From Diogma glabrata (taxonomy: Eukaryota > Arthropoda > Insecta > Diptera > Cylindrotomidae), in assembly GCA_963693315.1 (NCBI GenBank), contig OY856188.1, positions 194,504,322-194,568,321 on the forward strand: a stretch of DNA of 64,000 bases, in the 5' to 3' direction. Below are positions 11,893 through 22,748 of this stretch, in pieces (within the stretch, counting starts at the first letter, position 1; every line of letters starts with the position of its first letter). A program made the position numbers and the translations under genes. The notes beneath the pieces are model-generated. The model did not search any database and was not told the origin of the DNA. It was given only the letters and a program-made list of their open reading frames with translations.

Positions 11893-12254
11893 ACCCCGAT
11901 TACCGAAGGCAAGTCATGTCATTTTAAATGACTATAGTCATATCGCATCAATTTTCGTATTGTTGAAGTCGTTTTTTACGCCTCAAGTTATTTTATACGA
12001 CAGATGTCAGTTTAAATGACATTTTAGTCGCCTCAATTTTTCATGTGACAATAATTTTTTCAAATGTCTTGCATTGTTTTTTGTGAAATTGAAGAACTTA
12101 AAATGTGTTTTTTTTAGTTTTGGAGGTTTTTTGTTTCAGAATTTTTAGTTTTAGTCGTGGCAATTTTTATCGACTTCAATAATACCAATTTTTAAGCGAG
12201 GTGACATGACTATAGTCATGTCACCTGATGTGAACAACTTCAGTAATAGGGGTG
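11893..12254. mobile_element. MITE with CACCCC termini
   Basis: The left end reads CACCCCGATTACCGAAG and the right end is its near inverted copy. Internal sequence carries the palindrome atgactatagtcat near both ends. A degenerate second copy lies at about 37755-38088. The target duplication is not clear (A-rich on both sides). No coding potential. Confidence 0.65.
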
Positions 12255-12415
12255 AAAATCTTTGCGTTTGATCCAGTCTTTGGGTGTCTTTTAGGTTTGT
12301 GACTGAAATTTTGAATATAATCTATTGCAACCTAATAGTTTACAGTCACAATCAAAATCCATATACATATTTAAAAATTAATGTAATTTTGATTAATTTT
12401 CCTTATATTTCAATA

Positions 12416-13900
12416 TTGCGCTATAGGGCGATTTTTCTGTTCCTGTGTTTACCGCAATGGCGCTGCAAAAAGGGGATAAGAGAAAAAATCACAAAAATTT
12501 TATATGGAATTCCATACAAAACACAATTTGAATAATTTTAAAAGTTATCTATGAAATTTCTCATCTTACTACAATTAAATAATTTAAATTTGTTTATGAA
12601 GTATTATTGACAATATATTAAGCATAATATATAAAATATTTTCTTTTCTTCTGTCTGTAAAACAAATACGAAAACAGGTTAAATTTTTCATACAACTTTG
12701 TATGGGAAATTTTGGCAATTTTTATGTTTCTTGTTTGAGCGACTTAAGAATAATATTTTATATATTACGCTTAATATATAATCAATAATACTCCATAAGC
12801 AAATTAAAATTGTTCAATTGTGGTAAAATGAGAAATTTCATAGATAATTTTTAAAATTATTCAAGTGTGTTTTGTAAGAAACCCATATAAAAGTTATTGA
12901 ATTTTTTCTCTTATCCCCCTTTTGCAGCGCCATTGTGGTAAACACTAGAACAGAAAAATCGCCCTATAGAGCGATTTTTCTGTTCCGCTGTTGGCCGTAA
13001 TGGCGCTGCAAAAAGGAGATAAGAGAAAAAATCACAAAAATTTTATATCGAATTCCATACAAAACATAATTTGAATTTTTATTTTAGATTTTTGAGATCA
13101 ATTAAACTCAAGTAAGTAAAGAAGTAATTGGAATTTTTTCAATTCAAAGGTATGGTTTGAAGTTTTTCAGAAAAAAACTCCAATTCAGATTTTTCGTGTT
13201 TCGGATCGGATTCGAACCTACTATTTTAAAAGTTTTGTATGAAATTTCTCATTTTACCACAATTGAACAATTTTAATTTGCTTATGAAGTATTATTGACT
13301 ATATATTAAGGGTAATATATAAAATGTTATTCATAACTCGCTCAAAAAAGCAACGGAAAAATTGCCAAAATTTCCCATACAAAGTTGTATGAAAAATTTA
13401 ACCTATTTTCGTATTTGTTTTATGGACAGAAGATAATAAGATATTTAATATGTTATGCTTAATATATAGTCAATCATAGTTCATAAGCAAATTTAAATTA
13501 TTTAATTGCAGTAAAATAAGAAATTTCATAGATATTTTTTAAAATTATACAAGTTGTGTTTTGTATGAAATCCCATATAAAATTTTTGTGATTTTTTCTC
13601 TTATCCCCCATTTGCAGCGCCATTGCGGTAAACACCGGAACAGAAAAATCGCCCTATAGGGCGACAATGAGACAGTTTTTAAAAATATTCATGTTGTGTT
13701 TTGTATGAAATCCCATATAAAAGTTTTTGAATTTATTCTCTTATCCCCTTTTTGCAGCGCCATTGCGGTAAACATTGGAACAGAAAAATCGCCCTTGTTC
13801 CTGTGTTTGCCGCAATTGCGCTGCAAATGGGGGATAAGAGGAAAAATCACAAAAATTTTATACGGAATTTCATACAAAACACAATATGAATAATTTTAAA
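12416..13900. repeat. Cluster of foldback/MITE copies (CTATAGGGCGATTTTTCTG family)
   Basis: The family's arms are about 150 bp and contain GGGCGATTTTTCTGTTCC, then GCGCTGCAAAAAGGGGATAAG. Arms occur at about 12416-12540 (forward), 12826-12972 (reverse), 12970-13080 (forward), 13540-13665 (reverse), 13670-13795 (reverse) and 13795-13905 (forward). This gives two complete head-to-tail elements sharing a border near 12970, plus a further arm pair in opposite order. Several small open frames in this interval are translations of the arms and are not genes. Confidence 0.75.
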
Positions 13901-13906
13901 AGTTAT

Positions 13907-14269
13907 CAGTTGTAATTTTCCAAGGGCGGTGATGATTCGAAATAATTTTTTGCTAAAAATTTCGAAAGCAAGTAAATTGAAGCAAGTAAATTGTAAATCT
14001 AATTTTGAAATAATTAACTGATATCACAGTAGGCCAACGTATAATTCATAAAAAATATATAAATAAATGAAAAATAACAAAAAATTTTCTAAACGAATTC
14101 CCCTCGTTCGTTTAATAAACTCTCATAATTTTTTGGAAAATTCCTCAAGCAAGTGCTATTGATAAAAGCCCTCGGCCTACGACCTTTTGCTTTTATCAAT
14201 ATAATTGCTTTCGAAATTTTTGGCAAACAGTTATTTCGAATTATTACCGCCCTTGGGAAATTACAACTG
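13907..14269. mobile_element. MITE nested in the foldback cluster
   Basis: Inverted ends of about 65 bp begin CAGTTGTAATTTTCCAAGGG; the right end (14205-14269) is the near complement. It interrupts a foldback arm, as the flanking aaaagttat/atagttttt words belong to that family. Both flanks and interior carry the phrase gcagtaggcca/acagtaggcca, suggesting a composite. Confidence 0.65.
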
Positions 14270-14672
14270 ATAGTTTTTAATATCGCAGTAGGCCAGACGT
14301 ATAAATATTTGTTATTAGTATAATTCTAATTTTATTGGTGAAATTGAATGATGTCATTACATTTTAGAAAATTTCTTTGGTTTAAATTAAAATAAAACTA
14401 AAGCAAAAAATTTTCTCATTAAATTGAAATTTTTGTCAAAAATTTTTCAATTTTACTCATTAAATTATTTTTAAGCAACACTGCTCAATCAAACCACTAT
14501 ACTTAAACCACTCGTTCTTCGGACTCGTGGTTTATTGTGCGCTTTGATTCGCTGTGTTACTAAATAATTCAATTCGTAAAATCAAAAAATTTTCGAAAAA
14601 ATTTCAATGACTCGTGCGTGGTATTACAACCGATAATTTTTAAAATTTTTCAAGGTGTGTTTTGTATGAAAT
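14270..14672. other. Repeat-derived spacer
   Basis: AT-rich, with short inverted words (about 14390-14470) and then the remainder of a foldback arm at 14640-14670. No gene. Confidence 0.4.
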
Positions 14673-14921
14673 CAAAACCTCCGATATAGAAGCCTAACTC
14701 ATTTTTTAGCACAAAAATATCGTGAACTTGTAGTGCCATTTTGAAATTAAATTTTGAAATTCAAAAAAACGCCCATAACGCCATCTGGAAAAATAAAACT
14801 CCATATACAAAATATTCAAAAAAATTTACTCAAGAACACTAATCCAATTTTTTGCATATGGCAAGTTCATTGTTTATTGAAAATGGCGTGAATCAGTAGG
14901 GCTATGATTACGGAGGTTTTG
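14673..14921. mobile_element. MITE with CAAAACCTCCG termini, copy A
   Basis: The element starts CAAAACCTCCG and ends CGGAGGTTTTG. The 7-bp direct duplication ATGAAAT lies at 14666-14672 and 14922-14928. It is followed almost immediately by an inverted copy (B), so the two form a long palindrome. Confidence 0.75.
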
Positions 14922-14930
14922 ATGAAATCG

Positions 14931-15140
14931 TAAACCTCCGTAATCATAGCCCTACTGATTCACGCCATTTGCAATAAACAATGAACATTGCCATATGCAA
15001 AAACTTGGATTAGTGTTCTTGAGTAAATTTTTTTGAATTTTTTGTAAATGGAGTTTTAATTTCAAAATTACAATTACGCTACAAGTTCACGATTATTTTG
15101 TGCTAAAAAATGAGTTAGGCTTCTATATAGGAGGTTTTGA
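14931..15140. mobile_element. MITE with CAAAACCTCCG termini, copy B (inverted)
   Basis: This is copy A in reverse orientation, starting at aaacctccgtaatc with its first bases eroded and ending ggaggttttg near 15139. With copy A it makes an inverted repeat of about 470 bp with a loop of roughly 10 bp. A few deletions distinguish the arms (for example the segment around 15050-15070). Confidence 0.7.
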
Positions 15141-15197
15141 TCCTAGTGTTCGTTACATACATTGTGATAAAAAAAAATCATGATTTTTCTGTACTGC

Positions 15198-15661
15198 CAA
15201 AACCCCCGATATATCATAGCCCTACCCATTCACGCCATTTGCAATAAACAATGAACATTGCCATATGCAAAAAATTGGATTAGTGTTTTTGACTAAATAT
15301 TTTTGAATTTTTTTATATGGAGTTTTATTTTTCCAGATGGTGTTATGGTGATTTTTTGAATTTTTTTTATATTGAGTTTTAATTTCAAAATGGCGCTACA
15401 AATTCACGATTTTTAGGCCCGCTATACACTTGAGCTAAACTATGTGAACTATGTTTTTTGTATACAACGTAATTATACAAAAAAACATTGCGGAAACAAA
15501 ACATTTAAAAAAATAAAATAAAAAAGGAAACATTTCATTAATATTATTCGCGTTAAAACATTATTTTTTTAAAAACATAGTTCGCATAGTTTAGCTCAAG
15601 TGTATAGCGGGCCTTACTGTGCTAAAAAATGAAGAAGGCTTCTATAATATCGGTGGTTTTG
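15198..15661. mobile_element. MITE with CAAAACC termini, copy C (interrupted)
   Basis: The element runs from CAAAACCCCCG to CGGTGGTTTTG, with GTACTGC repeated directly at both flanks (15191-15197 and 15662-15668). Its interior is colinear with copies A and B. A smaller TIR element (15416-15613) is inserted in it. Confidence 0.75.
15416..15613. mobile_element. 198-bp PIF/Harbinger-like MITE (TTA duplication)
   Basis: Perfect or near-perfect TIRs begin GGCCCGCTATACACTTGAGC; the arms extend about 40 bp. TTA is duplicated at 15413-15415 and 15614-15616. It is nested in copy C of the 7-bp-duplication family. It could form a strong hairpin. Confidence 0.85.
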
Positions 15662-15668
15662 GTACTGC

Positions 15669-15995
15669 TTTTAAAATCTTATCTTATCTTAAAATATTTT
15701 AAATTTAGGGCACGTATTTTTGAGCGTCGATAGAGATAAATCGGCGGATTGGTCTTGTCTTTCGTATTTTTATACGTAGATAAATCCATTGATTCAATCT
15801 AGGATTAAAAATGTATCCTCAGATTTATACCTCAATATCGATACTAAAACCGCGGCTACATTATTTTAGAAAATTCGAAAATACAAAACGTCATTACGTT
15901 GCGTCAAACTGTTTGTAAATATATTTAAATATAGTAAAATTTCTAAGAAAAGCTATGCAAAATCTTGCAAATTCATTTTCTTCTTCTGATACCAT
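15669..15995. other. Spacer, nothing recognised
   Basis: AT-rich intergenic sequence without open frames of interest or clear repeats. Confidence 0.4.
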
Positions 15996-16493
15996 TGACA
16001 GACACAAACATAATCGCGATTATCTTTGATCGCGATCTCAATTTTAATTATTGTAATCGCGATCTGAAAAATTTGATGACAGACAAAAAACACGATTACA
16101 GAATTTTACCTAGCTTCACTCAAATTTTAATAATAAAATAATATTATTTTGGAAATTAATTATGAGTAAATAGAATGATTAGAGATTAATAAAACTTTAC
16201 TAGCAATAAAATAATAATACTGAAATCATAATTTGAAACTAATTATTATTTTTTGTTGCCACTGTATTTATCTGTCAAAGCTTTTTCGTTTAAAATGTTT
16301 AAAAAATAGTTCTTTTACTCGTACACGAAAAAGAGAAAGTTTCGCATTTCACGATTATCGGGTTTGAAAAAACAAGATTACGATAATATAGTTATGAAAT
16401 ACGATTATCTTGAAAGCAGTGTAATCGTGTAGTGACAGACTGAAAAAATAACAGGATAATCGGGCATCACGACTATCTAGTTTGTGTCTGTCA
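15996..16493. mobile_element. MITE with TGACAGACACAAA termini
   Basis: The left end TGACAGACACAAACATAATCG is matched in inverted form at 16470-16493. Sub-terminal copies of the words taatcgcgat and gacagac recur inside. The target duplication is ambiguous because the flanks are themselves partly palindromic. No coding capacity. Confidence 0.65.
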
Positions 16494-16715
16494 TGCGTAT
16501 GAGTCTAATGATTCAGATTATGAAATAATCATACCAAGTCAACGAATAAAACAAACAAAAATATTTCAAGAAAGATGGATATGGAATATTATAATGCGGA
16601 AGAGTTTAGGATGCGATTCGGGTTTTCTCGGTCAATGATAATATAATTGTTATGAAAACAAATTTATCCCAAAATAAATAATACATCTCTGTTTTACTTT
16701 TTGTTTCATCTTTTA

Positions 16716-17246
16716 TGCCCGATTTATAGTCGGTAACTTTAACTTAACGTTAACTTAACGTAAAGTACAAATGTATGAAAATGCATTAGAGCATTCGGTG
16801 ACGTTAACTTAACGTAAAGTTCATTTCATTCTATCTTAAAGATTTTGTTAAGGATTTTTTGACGTTTATTATAAATACTAAAGAAAACTTAAATATAATT
16901 GAAAGTGTTCATAAAAATAAAATTTTATTCATTAAGAAATGTAAAGGATATAAAAAGAGCGACATTAAAGCCAAATTTCGGCATAAAATTAATATGAAAA
17001 TGAATTTTTTATTTTAAATTTTGTATTAAATGTTCATTTTGATTTCATTATTTTAAATTTTGATTTTAATATCACTTTATTGCTTTAAAGAATTGATATG
17101 ATTTATAAAATTGATTACAAACCCAAAATTAATATCAAATCAAACGTCAAAGAATACGTAATTTCTTACCGACTATAAATCAAAATTTTGTATTGTCTTA
17201 AGTTACGGTTAAGTTAAAGTTAACGTTACCGACTATAAATCGGGCA
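16716..17246. mobile_element. PIF/Harbinger-like MITE, 531 bp (TTA duplication)
   Basis: The TIR begins TGCCCGATTTATAGTCGGTA and extends about 40 bp through repeated GTTAACTTAACG words. TTA is duplicated at 16713-16715 and 17247-17249. No transposase is present. Confidence 0.83.
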
Positions 17247-17249
17247 TTA

Positions 17250-17616
17250 TCGCTTGCTGCGTCCTATCTCAAAACTTCGCTGGCAAAAAAATTTTACTAA
17301 ACCTTGCTACTGTAACCTGAAACCGATCGAAATTTTAGTACAAGCGATTTCACAAACATAAATGTCAATTTCAATTTAACTGATAGGAACTATTGTGACC
17401 GGGAAATATTATTATTTATTTGTTAATTTCTTTTCTATTATAAAACTACTTTTAAAGTGTATGAAATTTTAAATTTAATAAATGCATTTAGACGATATCT
17501 AATAAAATATATTTTACAGGTAAGAATTTTGATAAATTTGATATACATAACCTAATTCTTTGTTTATATAATTCATTTTAGTATCATTAATTAATTTATA
17601 CAAAAAACTGATAATT
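17250..17616 (+). promoter_or_regulatory. Nup50 upstream region with a 5'UTR intron
   Basis: A short intron is visible at 17520-17581: the donor is acag|gtaagaat and the acceptor is ttcattttag. Its 62-bp size matches the other short introns in this window. The first untranslated exon would end at 17519. The promoter itself is not recognisable by sequence. The intron call is inference without transcript data. Confidence 0.5.
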
Positions 17617-18909
17617 ATGTCTAAACGAAGCGCATTAACAAATTTAACACACGACAATTGGGATGCTGAAGAAGAACCCGAAGAAGAGGGTGTATTTAAA
17701 AAGGCATCCGAAGAACAATTAGCAAAACGTGTTATATCCAAAGCAAGACGTCGAGTTGTTAATCCCGAACCAACATCAATGAAAAGTGTATTTGGTGGCT
17801 TTTCTGGTTTTTCATCATCAACGAGTCTTGATAAAACTCAATCTGCGTCACAATTTTCATTTTTATCAAAACTAGGAAGCACTATTTCAGATACAAATAT
17901 TACATCCAATAAAACAACAACGCCAACTCCAATGTATAATTTTTCAAGTTCAAAGATATTACCAGAAAAGACAATCACCGAAACCATTACAATATCAGAT
18001 GATGAAAAATCAAATAAATCAACAAATGGAACAATTGAGAAAGGAAGAGAATCTTCGGAATATTTATCAAAACTGAAAGGATTGAATGAATCTTTACTGA
18101 AATGGGTCACAAAACATATTACTGAAAATCCGTTATGTATATTAACTCCGATATTTAAAGATTACGATAGTCATTTAAAAAGCATAAAAGAAAATAATAA
18201 AGAAGAATCGGCAACTACAACGAATTCCAGTTTGCCATCAAGCGATTCTGCTCCTGCTTTTAATTGGGGAAGCAAACCGAGTAAAAGTGGGTTCGCAACA
18301 ACCAACTCAACTGGATTTTCTTTTGGTACAACTAAACCAACAGACTCTTCTATACTCAACAAAACTGATGACAAGAACAAAAATAAAATGGTTGATATAT
18401 TTAAGTCAACAACATCAAAGGAAGCTGGTGAATTTGTTTTCACTCCACAAAAAGCGTTTACATTTGCGAATGTTCAAACTCCAGCTAAAGATGAAACCGA
18501 TAAAAAAGATGATAATGATGAAGACGATGAAGATCAACCACCCATAGTTAAGTTTACACCTGTCGAAGAAAAAGGAAGCATATACTCGAAACGATGTAAA
18601 GTTTTTATCAAAAAAGATGGTAACTATGCTGATTGTGGTGTTGGAACTTTACATTTAAATCCGGTGAAGGATACAAGTAAAACACAACTTCTCGTTCGTG
18701 CTGATACCGTTCTGGGAAATATATTAGTTAACGTTATGCTGACTGAATCGATGCCTATACAGAAAATGAAAAATAATATTCTTTTGGTTTGTGTGCCAAC
18801 CCCTGATGCAAAACCATCATCAGTTTTAATTCGTTTTCAAAACGAAGCCCAAACCGATGAAACATTGGAAAAAATAAAATCGTGTATTCCATCGAAGGAA
18901 GATAAGTAA
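17617..18909 (+). CDS. Nup50: Nup50, nuclear-basket nucleoporin
   Basis: Nup50 is a mobile nucleoporin that binds importin-alpha through its N-terminus and Ran through its C-terminus, helping to disassemble import cargo at the nuclear basket. The 430-aa product opens with the family's signature N-terminus (MSKRSALTNLTHDNW, then the acidic EEEPEEEGVF and Lys/Arg-rich KARRR importin-binding segment). A disordered Ser/Thr-rich middle follows, with a few scattered FG/FSFG-like motifs (for example FGGFSGF and FSFG), and then a Ran-binding domain from about residue 310 to the end (PPIVKFTPVEEKG... through LVRADTVLGNILVN). The coding region is a single exon. It converges on Edem2, with 72 bp between the two stop codons. 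Human NUP50 is slightly longer (468 aa). Confidence 0.95.
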   Translation: MSKRSALTNLTHDNWDAEEEPEEEGVFKKASEEQLAKRVISKARRRVVNPEPTSMKSVFGGFSGFSSSTSLDKTQSASQFSFLSKLGSTISDTNITSNKTTTPTPMYNFSSSKILPEKTITETITISDDEKSNKSTNGTIEKGRESSEYLSKLKGLNESLLKWVTKHITENPLCILTPIFKDYDSHLKSIKENNKEESATTTNSSLPSSDSAPAFNWGSKPSKSGFATTNSTGFSFGTTKPTDSSILNKTDDKNKNKMVDIFKSTTSKEAGEFVFTPQKAFTFANVQTPAKDETDKKDDNDEDDEDQPPIVKFTPVEEKGSIYSKRCKVFIKKDGNYADCGVGTLHLNPVKDTSKTQLLVRADTVLGNILVNVMLTESMPIQKMKNNILLVCVPTPDAKPSSVLIRFQNEAQTDETLEKIKSCIPSKEDK

Positions 18910-18981
18910 TAAAAGTAAGACTAATCAAATATGTTTATGGAAAGAACTTAACAAAAAGGTTTATCGATTTATTTCTCTATT

Positions 18982-21900
18982 TTAATTTGTATTGTAAAAT
19001 TCCCCTAACACAGAAATTCGTTGTAGATATGGTTGCGATTTACAGGTTAGCAACTGATATTGACCATTTAACGTTTGATTACGATAATGCCCTTCGTTTC
19101 GAATTTTTTGCAGAAGGTCTTGTGGATCAAACTTATGTCTAGCGGTTTGGGTAGATTTCAATATTGTTTGAACAAATTCGGTTAAAATTGAATTGTTACC
19201 TTCTCCGGTTTTATAAATTTCTTCTTGTCGTTTTTGAAAAACTGATTGATTATTATTATCCCTTTCGTCGTGTGTTTTCATTGTCGTACTCGAATCATTT
19301 TCGGTTTGAAATTCAAAAATTGATGTTTGTGTTGTCGTTTCTATATCACTTTCGATTGTGTATTCAGAAAAATTTGTCACATCTGAATCTTTATTATTTT
19401 GACTTTGATTTATAGGAGAATTTTTATTTTCATCCGAATCCCGTTCGGATGATGTAATTTTAATAATCTCAACATTCGATTTTTCACGAATTTGTATAAG
19501 ACTATCATGATCGTTTTCATCCTTTTCATTTTCCTGTGTTATATTTTCGGTTTCTTCATTTTCCTTTCTTAATAATAATTTTTCGGTTTTTTGTATTTCG
19601 GGATCAACTAGAATTTTCATTATTTCATTTATCAAATTTTGTTGCGTTTCGATTAATGGTGATTGGGTAGATCCCACACGACTATGATCCAATTGTAAAA
19701 ATGTAATATTATTGGGTAATTCAATTTCATTGATTTCAATATCTAACTCATTTTCATTCGTGTTACCATCACTTTCGATTGAGAATTCAAAAACATCTCC
19801 AGAATATTTGGTATGAGAATAATCTTTCAGTAAGCTCTCACGGTGTATATCATAACAACAACGTAATGCAGATGGATCGATTGGATGTGCTTCGGTGTTA
19901 AATATATAACCGCCGGCTTCAATCAAACACTCTCCATGGACGGTATTGATAATTGTACCTTGACGTCCATCGTTGTTTAGGAAATTATCGGGATCGAAGA
20001 GAAGGTAGAGATATTTTGTTGTTTCAGCTAAAAAGAAAGATTCCATTCGGTCTTCTTTTTGGTGATCACGAACGTTTTTAATCTGTAATTAGTAAATTTG
20101 GTAAAATAACTTTGTAAATTAATTAGTAAATTAACAATCGGTTAAGTGTTGAAATTCTCACTCGGCCAAATGATCAAAAAGTTATCCTTCTGAAGTTACT
20201 AAGAAAAATCGTTATCGATTTTGTAGGGAACTTTTCAAGATCAAAAAGATTTATTAGCTTTTAACTTATCGTATTACAGATGACCAGAAAAAGTTCTAGC
20301 TGTTGCACAATGCTAGTTGCCAACATTCCTACATGCTTTTCTCTTTGTGACAGTAAAAGCATCTAGAAGTGAGGTGGATCACGCCAAATAGTAAATACTA
20401 GCAAAAATGAATCTCCTTAAGGTGTGCAAAATAATTGGTCGACCTCTTGCTGACATCTTAGAGTCGGCAGAAAACCGACGGGTTGCCTAAGTAAACATTA
20501 ACCACGGCAAAGGAGCATTAACTATGATAGCTGAAACGTTCACAAAACACACCTAGACCTCCACTTATGTAGGATTTACGAGAGCGGAGTAAAGATATTT
20601 GCAAACAGCGAGACAGATATTATAGGATACCAATACAAACTCACTCAGCTTACATTATGAATAAGAAAACTGATAATTATTTTTGCCTGACAGATTTTTT
20701 TCTTCTCTCATTGGAGGTATGTCTCTTAACGCCAGGAGTAGGATTTTTGAGATTTAACAGCTGGTACATTTTTTTACCACAAGGAAGAGGCTTCTTATTA
20801 TCGGATGTGACGATAACGCACATCTAGGTGAGTGTCTGTATCAAGAAAAAACCCCGTTCGGTACACAAGGTAGGACATATTTGAAGATACACTCATGAAC
20901 CAGTGACAGTAAAAGCATAGCACTGTAGCCAGTTAATGCAGAAGTAAACCTGGCAATCACAAACGTGTTTGAAACAATCTAGCTAATTACCATAATTAAC
21001 AACATGGACAATATTTGTCTCAAAAAATTTAACTACATTAACAGCAGACAAGAACTTTTTGAACTTATTTAGTCTCCTCGTGGCTTAAAATGTCGAAAAT
21101 CGACTCAAAATATAAAAAAATGGGGACGGATTTTGAAAATTTTCGTTTTCTCACCGATGTAAATTGTCGAGCAAACAAAAATTACTCACCGTTGCATAAC
21201 CACATGAAGTTTTTGCACTATATTGAATACTCCTTAATATATCCTCCCCAACTTCCAATAAATATGGATCTCCAGTTGCCCGATATAAATACATAACCGA
21301 TTCAATCAACTCCGGTCGCAATGGATAGTTCTCTCGATTCGCCCCAGCTTCGGCGTTTGGAATATTAAAAAATTCCGGCAAAAATCCATATTGTTTCCAA
21401 ACCGTATGATAATTGTGTAAAGTTTTCATCGCTGAACTTGTATCGCCGAATAAGCTTAAGACTCCAGGCCAATATGCTTCAAGGGATTGAAATACAGGTA
21501 ACGTTACCTGTCCTTTATTCATGCTAACCCATATGTGCCAATCGTCTCGTTTCAAATATTTATCGATTGATTTTCTTCCCTCAATAAACATATGCATTAA
21601 TTCGGGTCGATTTAACAATAACGAACCTTTAACTAAATATTCATAGTATGAATCGACGCCGGCTCCAATTCCTGCATCTTGTGCTGTCCATCTTCCTGTT
21701 TGAACATCAATATGATTTCCAAATAATCCAATAGGAGATTTATGTTTTTGTAAAGCGTAAAGTGCATTTAAAGCAACTTCTTCAAAAATTGGATCACCGG
21801 TTAAACGACTCAGAGCACCGAATTCAATTATAAATGTACCAACCCCAGCTGTACATGTAACACTTGTTTCACCAGCTGGTACACCATAACGTAAATTAAC

Positions 21901-22469
21901 TGTTCCATATGGCATTCCAGTTTTTGTATCAAAAGCCGGTAACAATCGTTTTGCCACGTCTTCCGCTAACCGTAGTAATGGTCCATTACATGGCCATCCT
22001 GGTTCTAAATCAATTCCAGCCCGATGAGACAACAAATGTGCACTTAATAACCCACCTACAATTCGAATATTTGTCTCAAACACTGATACATTGATATCAG
22101 AATCAAAATTTGATTTTTCGATTAAAATTTTAACGACACGTTGAAATTCTGTATAATTTCCCATCGTTACTAAAGTATCCAATGCATCGATTAAAGTTAG
22201 CGAATAACTTCCCCATGTATCGATTCCGTCACATGATAAAGGGCGAAGCTCATCATATTTACTAGCATACTTTAAATAACCATCATAAGCGTGTTGAAAC
22301 ATATCACGAGCTTCTTCTCTAAAATTTACAAAAAACATTAAACCAATATCACTAAATTTAAACTAAAAACCTACCTTAATTTTATGACATCCTGTTTCGT
22401 ATATCGTCTTAATCCATATACATTTAAAAATAAATATATTACTACTAAATAAATTATTATATTTTTCAT
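18982..22469 (-). CDS. Edem2: Edem2, ER degradation-enhancing alpha-mannosidase-like protein
   Basis: EDEM2 is a GH47 mannosidase-family protein of the ER lumen that trims or helps trim mannose on misfolded glycoproteins to commit them to ERAD. Exons on the minus strand are 22469-22375, 22318-21190 and 20082-18982, joined by GT-AG introns of 56 bp and 1107 bp; the total is 774 aa. Exon 1 encodes a hydrophobic signal peptide (about 1-20). The GH47 barrel spans about 33-475: [21 protein letters not shown], the [15 protein letters not shown] active-site segment near 245-260, and the calcium-site motif TEAHP at 471-475. The C-terminal 280 residues are acidic, Ser/Asn/Glu-rich and probably disordered, longer than in human EDEM2 (578 aa). 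No ER-retention tetrapeptide is present. I chose the ATG at 22469 because it supplies the signal peptide and splices in frame. Confidence 0.93.
20083..21189 (-). other. Edem2 intron 2 (1.1 kb)
   Basis: Donor GTGAGT at 21189-21184; acceptor ttactaattacag ending at 20083. It is much longer than the neighbouring introns but I see no repeat borders, inverted ends or coding sequence inside. Confidence 0.85.
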
Positions 22470-22748
22470 TTTGAAATATTACATGGCAGAATAGATGTTT
22501 TGTTTTTTTTGTTTTTGTTATGAATGTCAAAATATTAGCGCAATCATCGTATTGATCTGAAGTTAGTTTTGGTTGTGTTGTTTTGGTTAATTTCTAGATT
22601 TAAAATTTAAGCGGTTTTATTTCGTTATAGAAAATTGGACAGTTAACAAAATGGTGAATAGTGAAATATAAAATTAAGATAAATAAAAGTGAATAAACGA
22701 GGAGTTTAGATAAATTATTTATTAAAACAAATACAATACAAAACATTT
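22470..22748. other. Short intergenic gap between scarlet and Edem2
   Basis: The 279 bp between the scarlet stop codon and the Edem2 ATG, both on the minus strand. It must hold the scarlet 3' end and the Edem2 promoter. Nothing else is visible. Confidence 0.6.
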
